Assembly (NCBI GenBank): GCA_020746105.1
Contig: CM036620.1
Location: forward strand, 2,123,118 to 2,187,117
Length of the DNA stretch: 64,000 bases
Reading direction: 5' to 3'
Source: Trogon surrucura
Lineage: Eukaryota; Chordata; Aves; Trogoniformes; Trogonidae
Position numbers and translations under genes: made by a program. Positions 48,001-60,610 of the stretch are shown piece after piece; the first letter of the stretch is position 1, and every line of letters starts with the position of its first letter. The notes under the pieces are model-generated. The model made no database searches. It had not been told where the DNA came from and saw nothing but the letters and a program-made list of their open reading frames with translations.

Positions 48001-48729
48001 CAAAAGGAGCTGCATTTCTTGAGGTGTAGATAAATGTAGAAAGTGAATGTTTTAAAAGAAAAGCATTAGATGTGATGTCGCGTAAATACCAATGGGACAA
48101 CAGCAGGGAGTTGTGCTGCAGGGTGATCAAGATCTGTACAAACCAAGGATACTCACCGAACCTACTTTGCGAAAAAGCTCTAAGACAAGTTTGTCTTTGT
48201 GATGGAAATTGAGTTTTAGTGTCCTGATCTTGCAAGGTGGTGTTTCACTGACTTCTTGCTAACAAGGTAAAATGAATTAAGATAAAATAATCAGAGAGCT
48301 ACTACCCAGAGCCTTGTGTATTAACAGAATGAATTAAATTCAGGCAGGAGTCATTTTTGAAGTTCTAGTAAATAGTTCTGTGCCTGTGTTGAAATGACCA
48401 GACTGATGGCTAGAAGTTGGCCTACAAAAGAATTGGAATGGTCCTATACAGAATGGGAAACTGGCAACGCGGGCACATAGTCAGATGGATAAGTGTGCTC
48501 TGTGTAGTGTGAATTCACATAGACCCGTTCCTGGGGTGACTCTTGGTGCGATGTGCCGTTGCAGTGCCTCATGTTCAGCTATGTGGCTTCTCAAACTGTT
48601 ACAAAGGACTTGTCTCATACATATTCAAATCAGTGAGAAGCTTTCCATAAAAAACATAGAAATAACACCTGATTTATATTAAAGGCTTATTTGACGTGTT
48701 TTCTCACTTTACTGGAAACCCCTTTCTAG
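42055..48729. other. Non-coding stretch
   Basis: It contains a G/T-rich tract at 46378-46471 similar to the one at 5701. A 129-codon plus-strand frame at 47167-47556 starts with GTG, contains a strong donor-like CCTGTAAGT near 47341 and a further CAG/GTAGGA near 47380, and has no recognisable family. I see no repeat family or RNA gene. Confidence 0.45.
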
Positions 48730-48842
48730 GTGACAAGACAGGAACGCAGGTTCCGTGGGACATTCATTAAAGATGAAGGCATCACGCTGGGCCGCATAAT
48801 GATGCAAATGCTTTCAGACAGAATTTTAAATAAATCAGTATG
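48730..48842 (+). CDS. Possible internal coding exon, family unknown
   Basis: A 113-base block follows a strong acceptor (CCCCTTTCTAG) and precedes a good donor (GTGAGC). Only the frame starting at the first base is open: 37 codons plus two bases, beginning VTRQERRFRGTFIKDEG and continuing with ITLGRIMMQ. The other two frames stop. The block has four CpGs and near-even base composition, unlike its flanks, which is what either an exon or a conserved element would show. A perfect octamer ATGCAAAT lies inside (48802-48809). The charged, amphipathic peptide looks protein-like but I do not recognise it. This is the best single exon candidate in the window. Confidence 0.3.
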
Positions 48843-50721
48843 GTGAGCAAGGGGGAAAGCAAAGGTCAATATATAGAGCTCCTGTACTGAGCTATCAGCT
48901 GCTAGACTTACTTATGCTCTACACAAACCCTTATATGTGGTCAGGACAAGACAATTTTGAGTTTTAATGTACTGTTACTGCTAGCACGTGTCACTATAAT
49001 GTTATGCATAGTCTAGCTGAGTCAAAAGTTATGCCCTGTGCTGCTTCTGTTCATACTGTCTGTGCGTTCTCAATATTGCAAGGATTATCTACAGAAGAAA
49101 CTGAGAGATGGAACTGATATTTAATTCTGTCATGTGGTAGCATGATTATTAGCAATGAAAGCCAGTATATGCTCTGAGACTGGACCAAGAAATAGGACAT
49201 GAAGCCATCTTTACAGTCGGTTATGTTTCTCTTGCATTATAATTGCAGGACATAGAGTGTAAAAGTCTTAAACTGGTGACCTATATTTTGCAACTGTTGA
49301 AAGACAGTGTTTATTTCAGTGGAAGATGGAGAAATTTTCAAGTCTATCTACATTAGGGAGTGGTACAAAATGGTAGCAAGTTAGACTTTTTCATAAAATA
49401 CTCTATTTTGAACATCAAAATCTTTTGGTTAGTGTGACACATCAAATTATTTTTCCTTTCTCCTGAAAATAAGATGGAAATCCATGTGTTTTAAGAAAGT
49501 TTACTCTTCACTACATGTGTGTATTCAAATAAAAGATGCTTCCAGTGCTGTTTTTCCAACAAGCTGTATGAACTGAGAGGTCAAAGTCATTTTCTCTTGT
49601 GGAGGCTTGGCAAGCTTACATAGCTGAGTTTTCTACTGAGAGGTCAAAATTTCTCTGCAAGACCTCATGCCCAGCGGGAGGTTGGCCATCCATCAGCCCT
49701 TAAGACCCAAGAGCCCTGACGAAATCGCAGTGGTGCTGAACCCCCTGCCTCCAAGTATGACATCGGTGTCTAAATTTCCTTATGGAATTCCAGGCCAGTT
49801 CTTTGTGCAAATTCTACCTCAAGGCACCCAGAAGCAGAGGGGGATGATTTGGCTCTCAGCTTTTCCTTTTTCTGACTCTTGCACAGAGCAGTGTGTATCT
49901 TTGGCTCTTGTCTCTGTTCCCCTTAGACCAGGCATCAGCCAGCTGGAAGCATGACTAGAAACTAGAATATAGCTCTACTAGCAGGATTTCGATGTTACTA
50001 AACAGCTGTCCAGATTCCATCTGAGAGTTCATTAGAAGAATTCTTTTTCTCTGGTTATAATACATGTTTTCGAGCAGGTTCGTAATCTCATCTTCATTTA
50101 AGCATAGAATTATTTTGAAATTGCATATAATTCTTTATAGCTGAGGAGTATTTGGGTTGACTGCTGCATGACTGTAAATGGAGTGTCAATTTGGGTTATG
50201 TGGCGTGGGATCTCTTATTGGATACATATTGGCACAAAAGTGCTAAGTCCTGTAAAAAGAACACTTCGTACCACTGCAAAATGTTAATTGCAGCTTAGAG
50301 TGACATACTGATTTTTTTTTCTTTATTAGGAAAGGTATTTATCTAAGGAATATTATTCAAAGAAATAGTAGAATACTTTTTGATAATTGTTTTCCCTGTT
50401 ATTTAGTGCTATGGCTTTTATCTCTGGGATTTCTTCTTGTTATTGTTAGGTAACATATAAGGAAACACACTAAAGTAGTGCAAGGAAGGAAAGAGAATGT
50501 TCAACCCCAAGAACCAAATCAAAGCAAGCAATTAAATTTCTAAGTCAACTACACGAAGAGCAGAAAATGCCATACTGAGCAGTTATGGAGTTTGTGTTAG
50601 TGCTCAGCTGATTCTCCTCTTCTTAACTCCATGTAACTTCGCGTGGTTCAATGCTAGAATAGTAGCTTACATTTGTGCAGAAGTGTGCTTTGCAATTTAA
50701 AAACACAAACAGGTGGGATGA
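48843..50721. other. Non-coding stretch
   Basis: A 95-codon frame at 49667-49954 has proline-rich, GC-richer sequence but no family signature. The phrase CTGAGAGGTCAAA occurs twice (near 49572 and 49636), about 64 bases apart. I see no transposon. Confidence 0.45.
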
Positions 50722-51138
50722 TTCTCAGTTTTCAAATGGTGTATTTTAGAGTCTGGAAAAGCAAGGCTTTTAGAAATCCTAGGTGTGGAGAACCTGGAGA
50801 TAAAGGAATATGCCAACAGTGTGATGTTGAAGTGTCACTCAGGATGTCTGGTTTGTGCATGGCAGAGCAAGCACACGGCAGGTCACAGAATTATTAGCAC
50901 AGGGGAGCATGACAACATTGCTGAAAGGCCAAGCTGGAGCTGGGTTCACCCTGCGCACCTTAGCAGCATCATAGCAGTGTCAGCTGTCGCAGCAGTCCCT
51001 GCCTCAGGCGTTTCAGGCTTCCTCCATGGATCACAGTGTCCCGGGATCCAAGGGAAATTACTACTCTGTACCAAAATACTAACCTTCTCTGCTTTGTCCT
51101 TCTGTAAGCTAGTAAGGAAGTCATCTGTTCTAAGCTGA
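50722..51138 (+). CDS. 139-codon open block, doubtful
   Basis: The plus strand stays open from just after a TGA at 50719 to TGA at 51136-51138. An acceptor-like GTGTATTTTAG lies at 50749. Downstream of it the peptide includes ILGVENLEIKEYANSVMLK, then a Cys/Trp/His segment, then an alanine- and serine-rich segment. The part 50860-51060 is GC-rich for this window and carries several CpGs. No ATG-initiated reading is convincing and no family is recognised. It may be a conserved element, an exon of a lineage-specific transcript or chance. Confidence 0.15.
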   Translation, partial: FSVFKWCILESGKARLLEILGVENLEIKEYANSVMLKCHSGCLVCAWQSKHTAGHRIISTGEHDNIAERPSWSWVHPAHLSSIIAVSAVAAVPASGVSGFLHGSQCPGIQGKLLLCTKILTFSALSFCKLVRKSSVLS

Positions 51139-54100
51139 ATTTATGGCATCTGGTTTTGTACAAAGTCTAGCTATCTCTTGGCATTTCAAAGCATTTTAAA
51201 AGACCACCTTACCCCTTCTACAGGGCCTCAGCACAGCTCTTCATTAATTGGTGGCTTGTTAGTTGGAACTTGAACCCTTCCTCTGACTTGTTTGACATTG
51301 CCACTGCTAGAGAAATGGAAGAAGTACTTGTTATCTGTGTCTTTAATTTCAATTTTTTGCATGTAGTGCAACCTCCCCATATGCGTGTCTTCTACTTATG
51401 AGTAATTTAGAACAGTGGGTTTCAAAAAGGCACAGGTCAGAAAACAAAGAAAAGGCCAAAACCATGACAGAAGGATGTGTGACCCAGCAAGACAGGACAG
51501 ACTAGTTATAGCTGGGGTTACTCTCAGGGTGTTTAAACTTGGCAGTGCAAAATATATAGTAAGTATTCACAGGGACTTTTTTAATAGGAGCTGGCTAAGT
51601 TGCTTACTCTCCAAAAGTTGAACCCAGTCTGAATATATGTCTGAATATTGCCAGATAGGTTTCACCTTGATGACTGCTTTCAAAAGAAACAAAAAAAATA
51701 GGCTCTATTAAGAATGAGCAGACGGGCATAAATGTTTAGTGTTGTGACATGTGGGAGCCAGTAAAATTAGCTGCACAGCTTGGAAGGTAGACCTCTAGAG
51801 CACAATCTTTTTAAACTGAAAAGAAATGATAATGTATCTTTTTAACAGTGAGAGAAACACTTTCTGCAAGGTCTGCTCTTCCCCACTTTGCTCTATGTTT
51901 GTGTTTTTGTGAAGTTTTCATACTTTGCTGTTTGCCAGGAGTAGAAACATTAGCTAGTTTTTCTGCTAGTATGATTTAGTCTATGAACTGCTTTCTTTTA
52001 CACCCACTGAGAATCTGGTCCATTTTTTGACCTTATGTATGGGCATATTCAAGTGACTAATCTTTAAAAAATGCTCAATTCAGCCATTGCCCACCCTTCT
52101 CAGCTGCAGGTTTGTGCTTCTGCGCATTGTTTTCAGTTTTATAAACTGAATGTGCAAATCCATTCTATCTTCCTGATCTGTTCCAGCTGCAAAGATTTCC
52201 CTTTTTGCTTGCCCTTTTTTGAGATAGTTTGTTCATTTTTCTAAAAAAACAACGCTCCACATATCCCTTTCACTATCCAGTTCCCAGCTGTGAATTCCCA
52301 ATGTTATATTCAGTGGTTTCACCATATGTTTAAAATAAAAAGTCATCCTTTCCCACCCCTTGGGAGAAGAGATCACTCCAATTCAACCAATAAGCATGTG
52401 AGGAAGGACTTGCTAAACATCGAAAGGCACAGAGGGGAACAGGCAGCATTGACGAAGATTCTCCTGTTTCTTCTCTCAAGCAGTGCTTCCTCATCGCAGC
52501 TGAGCGTGGTAGGATATTATTCCCACAGGGCTGTGCTTTCAACGAAGTCAAAATTAACATTATGCTCACCCTTTTCCTTCCCACGTGTGCACACATAAAG
52601 GAGATGATTTCATCTCTTGAATCTTGCAATATAGACATTAGCAACTTGCCTGAACAAATACAAAAGAGGATATTTCTTGGTGTGCAGTGCTTTTCCACGT
52701 TAAACAAAGTGAAAAATTACCGCATTTACTTAAACCTCTCTCACCATATAGATGCTACTCCAAGAAGTGGAAAGCAGAAATCCCATTTTTGGAGGTACTG
52801 TGAAACCTCAGGGGTGGTGGATGTCACTGGTGGGTGTAGTTAATGCTTACCTTTGAAATCAAGCTGCCGTATCTAGGATCTGCTAACACCTTCTTTCATC
52901 AGAGCTCCCTCAGCTACACATGTTGTACATCTGAGCCATCGGAGGGAAGGAATCCTGGAGTCAGGGATGACAGCAGCCCCTGGCAGCCAAACCTTTCTCT
53001 TACAGAATGGTACAAGCTTGGTCAGCTGCATCACCAGCTACCCGGGGCAAGCTAACTTGAGCCGGTCCCTTTGGTTTACTTACAGCCATTGCAGAGAATT
53101 CAGATTATCCAGTTAGCTCAGTGCCTCACATGGGAACTGCCTTTTAGACTACTGCCTTAGCAAAAAAAGCCTCGCTCTGGCTACTGGCATGTGCAGGGAA
53201 CTTATGGTGTGTTTCAGAGTGCTAGTTCTCCACACCAAGTGCTGAGGTTTTCAGCCCGCAAGCATCTCAATGGACGCGTCAAGCTTTTAAGCACTATGTG
53301 GTAGAACTAGTTGTAAGGCAACGGGGAGTGACAGAAGATCAGCCTCTTCATCTTCAAGTATGTGCTTTTGCCATTGTCAGAATCACTGATCTTTTGGTTT
53401 TGCTGCCCTCCTTACATTGACACCTCTATTTCTGTATGAATCAGTGTCGGTAGGTGGTAGCCCTCCTTCAGTATGCTACCTGGCCTTTTGCATGCATGAG
53501 TTCGGAGTTCATGACATGGAATAGACCAGTTAAAATACTCAGCATTTAAGGCTTGGAGATAGATATTCTACAAGAATGGACACCCTCTGCATCACCAGTG
53601 GTAGAAATAAGAAGCTTAATGCTTTTGCAGCCTTTGATTAAATTAAGTAATTCTATTTCTTATTGCACCTTTGAAAAAGTTATATCGTGCTTCTCATTCA
53701 GAACGTTACCTGTTGTCTACTCACCAATTCCAGATGTAGTGGATTTGCCTCTACTGAACTTCCGTCAAGAGCTGCCTGCAAGTACTTGCTTTCTTGACAT
53801 TTTGGGGGACTCTTTGCTATCTTTCTCTGTCTCGCCTCTCCTTGCACTTGGTGTGGTGCAAGAGAATTCCTCAGTTCTGTGCCAGAGTGGATAATGTTAC
53901 GGAATAACTGACCATTGTTTAGATTACGTGTTGTGATCCATAGAGATGTTTCATTTCAAATTCAGTTATTGAAAAGGGCCCCACACCTTTGAAACTCCCT
54001 TCTGGGTGACAGCTGGCTGAGTTTATTAACTCTACATCCAATTTTTATTCCTACTCTATAGGCTGTGAAGAGCAGAGATTATTTGAGATTCTGGGAATCC

Positions 54101-56596
54101 TTTGTGAAGTACAGATGTTTCAATTATAGAGCCATACTCTGAATGACTCATTGGCAGTGTCTGTGTGAAGCGTATTTTCAAGAGCTTGTCAAAGCTATCT
54201 AGAGGGGGGAACAGGCTTGATTTCCAGTTGCAAAGAAATAATGGACTTATCAGCAGGGTACAGGTATATTTACTTTGGAATAAGTGATCTCTGGAAAAAG
54301 CTAATCTTTGCATGCCATAAAGTAGAAAAGAGCTATACCTTATTTCTAATACAATTGTATTCTTCTGGAAAGTGAAAAGACATATAGTTGAAGTAGGAAT
54401 AATAGTTTGTTGGTCTTGTGAAATGAGAAATTAAACAATGTTTCAAAAATAAAAAATATTTAAGTTGGTCCTTTTATAGCAAGTGTTTGTAATTACGTCA
54501 ATGTGTAATTTGGATCAATGATTACCAATTAGAATCCCCTAAAATACTAATTACCAAGGAAAGAGGGCAGAGGATGTGTACTGTTGTGAGCAAAAATAGC
54601 TTTTATGTATGTCTAGCCTTCCTCTGCAGTCTCAAATCATGAAAGAGCAAATTGAGCCTTAATCTAGTCAGTGATTTTCACGAGGGTGAGTTAGGATTTG
54701 AAGTGGGGAGAATGGAAGTGATCTGTCAGTCTTTCTTAGCTAGAAGAAACTGATAAATGAGGTTTGTCTCAGAAGCATGATAACAGTTTTCTGAGTTTTA
54801 AATGTATTTATTTAGTAGCTACAATTAGTGAAACTCTTCTTCCAAAATACTGATGCTAACTTGTTGGAGGGACTGTATGTAGGCAAAAGAAAGTCTGAAG
54901 TCTATTATGTGAATCATTTATCTTGTCTGTCTCAGACAGTTACTGGGCTAGTTGGGCAACAGAAAACAGGCTGCCAACTAAGACTGAAGCAAATGTTACA
55001 GGTGGTAAATTCAAAGCATCTTGAATTCTCAGGTAACTCTTAGCTCTGTGTAGGATTTGACACTGAGTGGCCATGGCGAAGCCCTGTAACCCTCATCTGA
55101 GCCTGGTGGGGTCCAAGAAGCATAACCAGGAAGAGAATTTGATCTGGCCTGATGTTTTTCTAGGGAGCAGTATGTTAGTCTTCATCTCCTGTTTAACGTA
55201 AGGCAGCAATTTTGGCTTCCAGCTTAGTGAAGCAGTGAAAAAAACAGTATCAGCTGAGAATCTGGCCCAAAGTCTGCAGAAGGGATCCCAGGGTATCACA
55301 GTGCAGTACCAGCCTTGTCATGTGCAGTTAGGTGTGATTGTGCATCTTTACGGTCACATATAAACTTGTCTTAAGTCAACTCCTCTGTAAGAGTGAATCA
55401 TACAGCTAGGTTTCTGTTAAGAACACGGATATTCTTAGCTATATAGTATGTAATATATTAGTGGGGTGGCTTAGTTTTGGTTGGGTTTTCTGAAAGAAAT
55501 AAACCAGCAAAATATGGTAAAAATAACATAATACTACTTTCTGCTTTTCCCTAAACCCTACAGAAAAGATATATAAATTATCAACAGTGGAAAGTTGTCT
55601 GAAGTATAACACCTTGCTTTTGACTTTCCTGTCTTTGTAAAAACAATGCAGGAGGTTTAGGATTTGGTCACTGTCATACCAAAACCCTGGGCAGCAATCC
55701 TCATTTTTAGGCATGCAATTGCCAAAACCAACATTAAATCAAGAGCTGCTTTTTATTCCTTCAGGCTCCCAAAAGGTGAACGAATTTCACTTCTATTGCA
55801 ATAAATGGCAGTTACCTGTTCATTTCCTAGTGCCTGAGATTATAGTGGATTTTGATAACGTGCTGAAGCTTGATCCTTTTCCTCTCTATGCTATGGGTGT
55901 ATTGCTTCAGCGAGTATCATCTTGTAAAGGCTAGGGCCTTGCTTTATAATAACCTGGTGAAATAAGTGAGGGTGTCCAGAGGAAAGCACAATTCAAGGTG
56001 CAAAAGTGTCAAAAGAGACCATTAAGCCTTCTGAAGGTAATAGTTATGTACTATTTAAGGTCAGTGGGATGATGACCCCTGAGGAGAGCAGAGGTCGTTT
56101 TGTACACTGAAGTATTCAGTCTTCTTTATAGACCTGTTCGCTTCACCTACAGAATGCAAGTATTCTTTGCGCTTTAATAGAAGCAGAATTGAATTTTATA
56201 TCATGAGAGTCCTCAGTAAATTCTGAGTCACCAGAGGGTAGTTTGGTGAGTATGAGGGCACATGTTAACCTCATAAAATACTTAGTTTGTAAACTTAATA
56301 TTCTACTCAGAGTACTCAAGCTTTCTGCCGGTGTCATTTACTTATTCTTTTTATTGAAACAATTGGAGAAAAATTTGCTGTTCTCACTTGCCAAAAAAAA
56401 CCCAGCCAAAGCAGTATGTTCCAGTATGCACAGTTAGTAAAAAGATTTGGGTTATTTGGAAGCAGAACCAAGAGAGCTTAAAAGCCAAGGAGAATTCCCA
56501 AGAAAACAGCAGCCTTTTGACTCCTGCCAGGGACTCCATCCATCAACAGTGTCAAAATGGATAAAAATAGTGCATCTTTCCATGAAGGTTCTGAAC
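51139..56596. other. Non-coding stretch
   Basis: Open frames on both strands at 52290-52843 and a 113-codon plus frame at 53553-53894 show no recognisable motif. The segment 52860-53060 is somewhat GC-richer. I see no repeat family. Confidence 0.45.
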
Positions 56597-56607
56597 GGGG
56601 GGGGGGG
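56597..56607 (+). repeat. G11 homopolymer
   Basis: Eleven consecutive G, rare in this AT-rich window. It lies 44 bases upstream of the CTCF-type motif at 56651. Such runs are prone to length variation and to assembly error. Confidence 0.9.
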
Positions 56608-56650
56608 TACATCAAGGGAACAGGAGCTGTGTCACGATTTCGAGCAGTTC

Positions 56651-56669
56651 CGGCCACTAGAGGGCTCCT
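56651..56669 (+). promoter_or_regulatory. Strong CTCF-type motif
   Basis: CGG followed by CCACTAGAGGGCTCC matches the vertebrate CTCF pattern, including its upstream YDR, at all but one of the 18 informative positions (T for R after the GGC). Plus orientation, the same as the motif at 25200. A weaker relative (CACCAGAGGGT) lies near 56231. Confidence 0.6.
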
Positions 56670-59600
56670 GTATTTTTCTGGCTGGTTGGAGCCTGAACTT
56701 TGCTTTTCGCATGTGATCCTGGTTCAGAGGATAGCTGTCAAACAGACCAAGCAGCAGAGACAAGATCAAGTGCTTCTCTTCAGCTCAGTCATGTTAACGC
56801 TTCTGCTACCTGCTGTCAGAAATTAGCTTTTAAAAACTTTTAAAAATTGTTCTTTTCCTTCTTGCTTAAGCTTGAGTGTCGTCATACTGCAGCCTGCAGT
56901 GGAAAGATGTTTAAACCATGGGAAATACTTGTCTACCCTGGGAAAGTGGATCCAAGCTCATGCCAGTGACCCATTCTAGCTCTAGTCCCTCACTGAGAAC
57001 TTCAGCATGACCAGCACTTCTGCTCCCACGCTGCTCTGAGGATTGCACAGCCAGCTTGTGGGAAGGCATCTGGTTTACGCAGCCTTTGTTGGCACATAAG
57101 CCGAGTCAGCCCTGAATGTGTTTTGCCATTCATTACCGACAGAGATTAGAATGGATTCCTTGGCTCTATAACGAGTAACTCTCTGTGAAGGGATTAGCAC
57201 AGTGACATATAAATGAAATTGAATGTTTTTGGAAATGGGTTATGAAGTTAAATGCTGGAAGCAAAGGTTTTTCAAGAACTTTTGGCTATGCTCCCCTTGC
57301 CAAGTTAGGGCACTTAAAATAATCAGTCTTTGTATGTGATAATGGCATGAGCAGATCTGTGTAGCCAGAGCAAAGGAACAGAGCTGTGCAGCAGGAATTC
57401 TTGGGGCTGGCCAACTGTAGTGGCAGAAATATTTCTTTAAAATGTGTTTGATGCCACCTCTTGAAAGAAAAGGGTGACAAACTGAACTGCAGTCTCTAAG
57501 CTAAGACCTGGCAGGTATGTGGCTAATTAATTACTAGTTAGGTGACTCAATATAATTAAAAAGCACCTGCAAGATTATTACGACAGCCTTGGAACAGCTA
57601 TTCAATAGGAAACTATTGAATATTGAAATAATACACATCATCTAAATCTGAATGAAACAGCCATATATTATTACAAATCTGCATTACTAGCTCCTACAAG
57701 CTGTAGCTATAGATCAGGATGAGTTATGTTACGTAATGTAGAGACTTCCAAGAGAGAGACCTTCACAAATAATTTTACTGTCTAGTTAGGAGATGATTAA
57801 ATATGTTGCCTACAAAGAAGTGGTAAAACAATAGTGACTCCTCTGAGAAACAATTTGACACATATTAGAACCTCCATTAGCACAGGCTGTCTAAAACAAA
57901 AATCTGTGCAGGTTTTCCACTTAGTGTTCTTTACTTGCTTTTTAGTAGTCCTTAGTGAATGTGATAATTCTGACATCTCAATATTGACTAGGTGTTTGTA
58001 CATAATCAGGACTTGAATTTGAACTTTATTTGGGATTCTTTTGCTAACATTTTCCTAAGAGCTCGTCAGGTGAAATATATCAGCAGTTGCCCAAAAGGTT
58101 AAGTGAAGTATGTAACGAGTTCTGGAATTTGTGTCCTTTTTTTGGATGTATTCAGGAAGATTATTTTAACAGCATCTTTGTCTGCTGAAGCTGTGCTGGT
58201 TAGAGGATGACGGTGCATGCTTTTTCTATTCCCTTATCCCTCAGGATGTGACTATTTTTTATGTTATAAATATCAGGATAATGACTCAATGGTCTGTTAG
58301 GTTTTCTTAAATGTTCTAAAGCACAGTGTGGTCGGAAGCTTCTTTGAACTTAGCACTTGACTAATTTTTAAACATTGACTCTTAAATGCATTGGGGAAGT
58401 ACTGTAGATTTAGCTGATGAAAATCACAAGATACAGGCTTACACAGGGATCTCAGTGCTGCTTCTTGTGGACAGCAAAATGACAGGCTCACAGAGCATCT
58501 TCTGATAGAGGAAACAGGCAGACATCTTCATTGCTTCTCTGTCTCACTGCATTTTCCAGAATAGGTACTGATTTCACACTCCTGAAGTTGATTTCAGCTG
58601 TTCTTGAGACTACCCAATTTCTGAATTGACAGGGTCTTTGTGTAAAGACATAAAAGGACTTTTTCCTGTGAGGAGAGGATTTTAGGGCAGGTGTATAAAA
58701 GGACCTGTGCACTTGAGATCTGTCAAGTTCCTGCTTTAGGGCATCAAGTTCTAAAAATATGCTACAATACTTCCACTTTTGTGCTGCAGTACTCTAAAAG
58801 CATCTAAATCTTTAACTAATATTTTGTACTTCAATGTTGCATTTCAAAACAGTTCTGTAAAGAGCTTCATCTTGACAGCACGTTTCTTTTTCAAATGTTG
58901 GCGCTGTTGTAATACTGTATGTTGTCTGTGTGGTTTTGAAAAAAAGCAAGAAGCCAGACTGGCCTTGGAAGGAAAGAGCTTGTTCAGAAAGGTGATGGAA
59001 AAGCAGTATTAGAAGCTTCTTATGAAGAGAGACTCTGCAGTGGGAACTGGTAAAGGTTTCTTCTTGAACAATCCTAGAAATAAGGAACAGACTTGAGATA
59101 CAGTGACCCAGACAAATAAGCATATGTGCTGTTTCACTGAAGGGGAATGACCCCTGCATAAAAAGTGGCAAATGTAAGAGGATTTACGTGCTTAAGATGT
59201 TTTGAGAATCCCAGGGATATGTTCAGTGAGGGCTGCAGCAGCAATAGCAGAGTCTGGGCAAAGAGCAGTTAAAACTAAGTGTTCCCATAAGCTCGTTCTG
59301 TTACTCTGAAAAATCAATTACATCTTCTTGGCCCTTTTTTATCTCACCAATGATCTGTGCATGGGGAAAACACAAAAGCATTATGAGTCTTCATTCACAA
59401 ATATTAGTAAAGCACTTTCCATTTCCTGAACAGAAGATGTTATAAAAGATAAATATTAGAGGACTTGATTTTTTCAGCAGGCAGTGTTCCACTGTTGAAA
59501 GAATAAAGCTGCAACTATTTAAGATGTGGCAAAATATTTGCTGTGCCCAAACCTTTCAAATTCAGTCCTTAAGTGATCTAAGTTCTGAGAGAGTGCTCAT

Positions 59601-60418
59601 CAGTAGTTTTCAGTTTGAGCCTGCGACTTGCATGGTGAGAAGAGGGAGCAAGAAGCACTGCAGAACTGACGTGCACAGATAAATGCCAAAAACACTTGGT
59701 AAAGATGAATGTTGTGTTATTAATCATACACAGGCTAGAAAGAAATAGTAATAGCTATGGGTGAATCAGCAGTGGGTGGTACTTTGGATTCAGAGAAGTG
59801 GTGTCACCTGTTAGGCTTGCAGCCACGGTTTCAGTAAGATTTTTTTTTTTCTTTGCTATAAACACCCTGCCATGTTGAAACTCCTCTTTGTGTTGCTGAT
59901 GGATACAGCGGAATTTAATGTTAACTCTGTGACTTCACTCATTTGGCAGAGAAACCACTTTAACTATAGGGGAAGCGTCAGTAGGAAATTGTCAAGTATT
60001 TATTTGAGTCTGTACTACGAGAGTGTTTCCTGAATCACAGCTGTAGGGCCAGGCCCAGCGTTTGCACTTGTGAGAGGGAAATGGAGTTCTCCTGTTGGAA
60101 ATAAATTAACTGGATGTCTGTGAAACAGAAGAATTCCTCCTGTTACATGATTCCCTTTCCAGTTCTCCTCTTGCTGTGGGCCATTTATTCTTGCTGCCAT
60201 GCTTTATTGAAAAGGCTATTTCACACAGGGAAAAAATTTAAATAAAAGCAGAAAACGCAAGTAGGAGAGGGCAGTATTACAATATTTATACTGAATGTGA
60301 AGTGAATGGACTATAATGAGAGTAAATAATAAAAGAAAATTACATAATTCCTGAGAGAATTGCTCTAAACAGTAAAAAGTTACATATGTTGCTCTATGGT
60401 ATAAAGGAGTGTACCATG
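56670..60418. other. Non-coding stretch
   Basis: The segment 56880-57130 is GC-richer with scattered CpGs but has no supportable gene. A short AAACTTTTAA-type tandem sits at 56826-56845. The remainder is plain AT-rich sequence with no recognisable product in frames of up to 119 codons. Confidence 0.45.
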
Positions 60419-60610
60419 AAATCAGAGAATTAACAGTCTGGAAGGAACTTCAAGAGATGTAGTCCATTCCCATTCCTCCCCAAGGATGCACCAAATGTAT
60501 TTGTCATTCCTGACACAGTTGTCCCGGAGAGATACTCCAAATCCTCCTGAACCAATCTTGCTGTTGTAGTGCTTTTCATAATATGAAGGTTTTCTTTAGT
60601 TCAGGCTCTT
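60419..60610 (-). mobile_element. Old CR1 LINE fragment
   Basis: Read on the minus strand this is the 3' part of an older CR1-type element. On the plus strand the landmarks run in reverse-complement order: AATCAGAGAAT, 'ctggaaggaacttcaagag', 'gatgtagtccattcccattc', 'ccccaaggatg', 'ttgtcattcctgacac' and 'gtagtgcttttcata'. These parallel the reverse complement of CR1 3' regions. Divergence is high and the inner boundary is vague. Confidence 0.7.

Noticed and set aside
41930-49720. Similar strings GACGAAATAGCAGT (near 41949) and GACGAAATCGCAGT (near 49718)
   Set aside because: The similarity does not extend beyond about 14 bases, so a duplicated exon is not supported.
49667-49954. Peptide fragment resembling the LPQG motif of reverse transcriptases
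   Set aside because: Only four residues match. The surrounding conserved reverse-transcriptase residues are absent and no other retroelement signal is present.
52330-52707. 125-codon minus-strand frame overlapping plus-strand frames of 102 and 93 codons
   Set aside because: Mutually overlapping frames on both strands without motif, splice or composition support.
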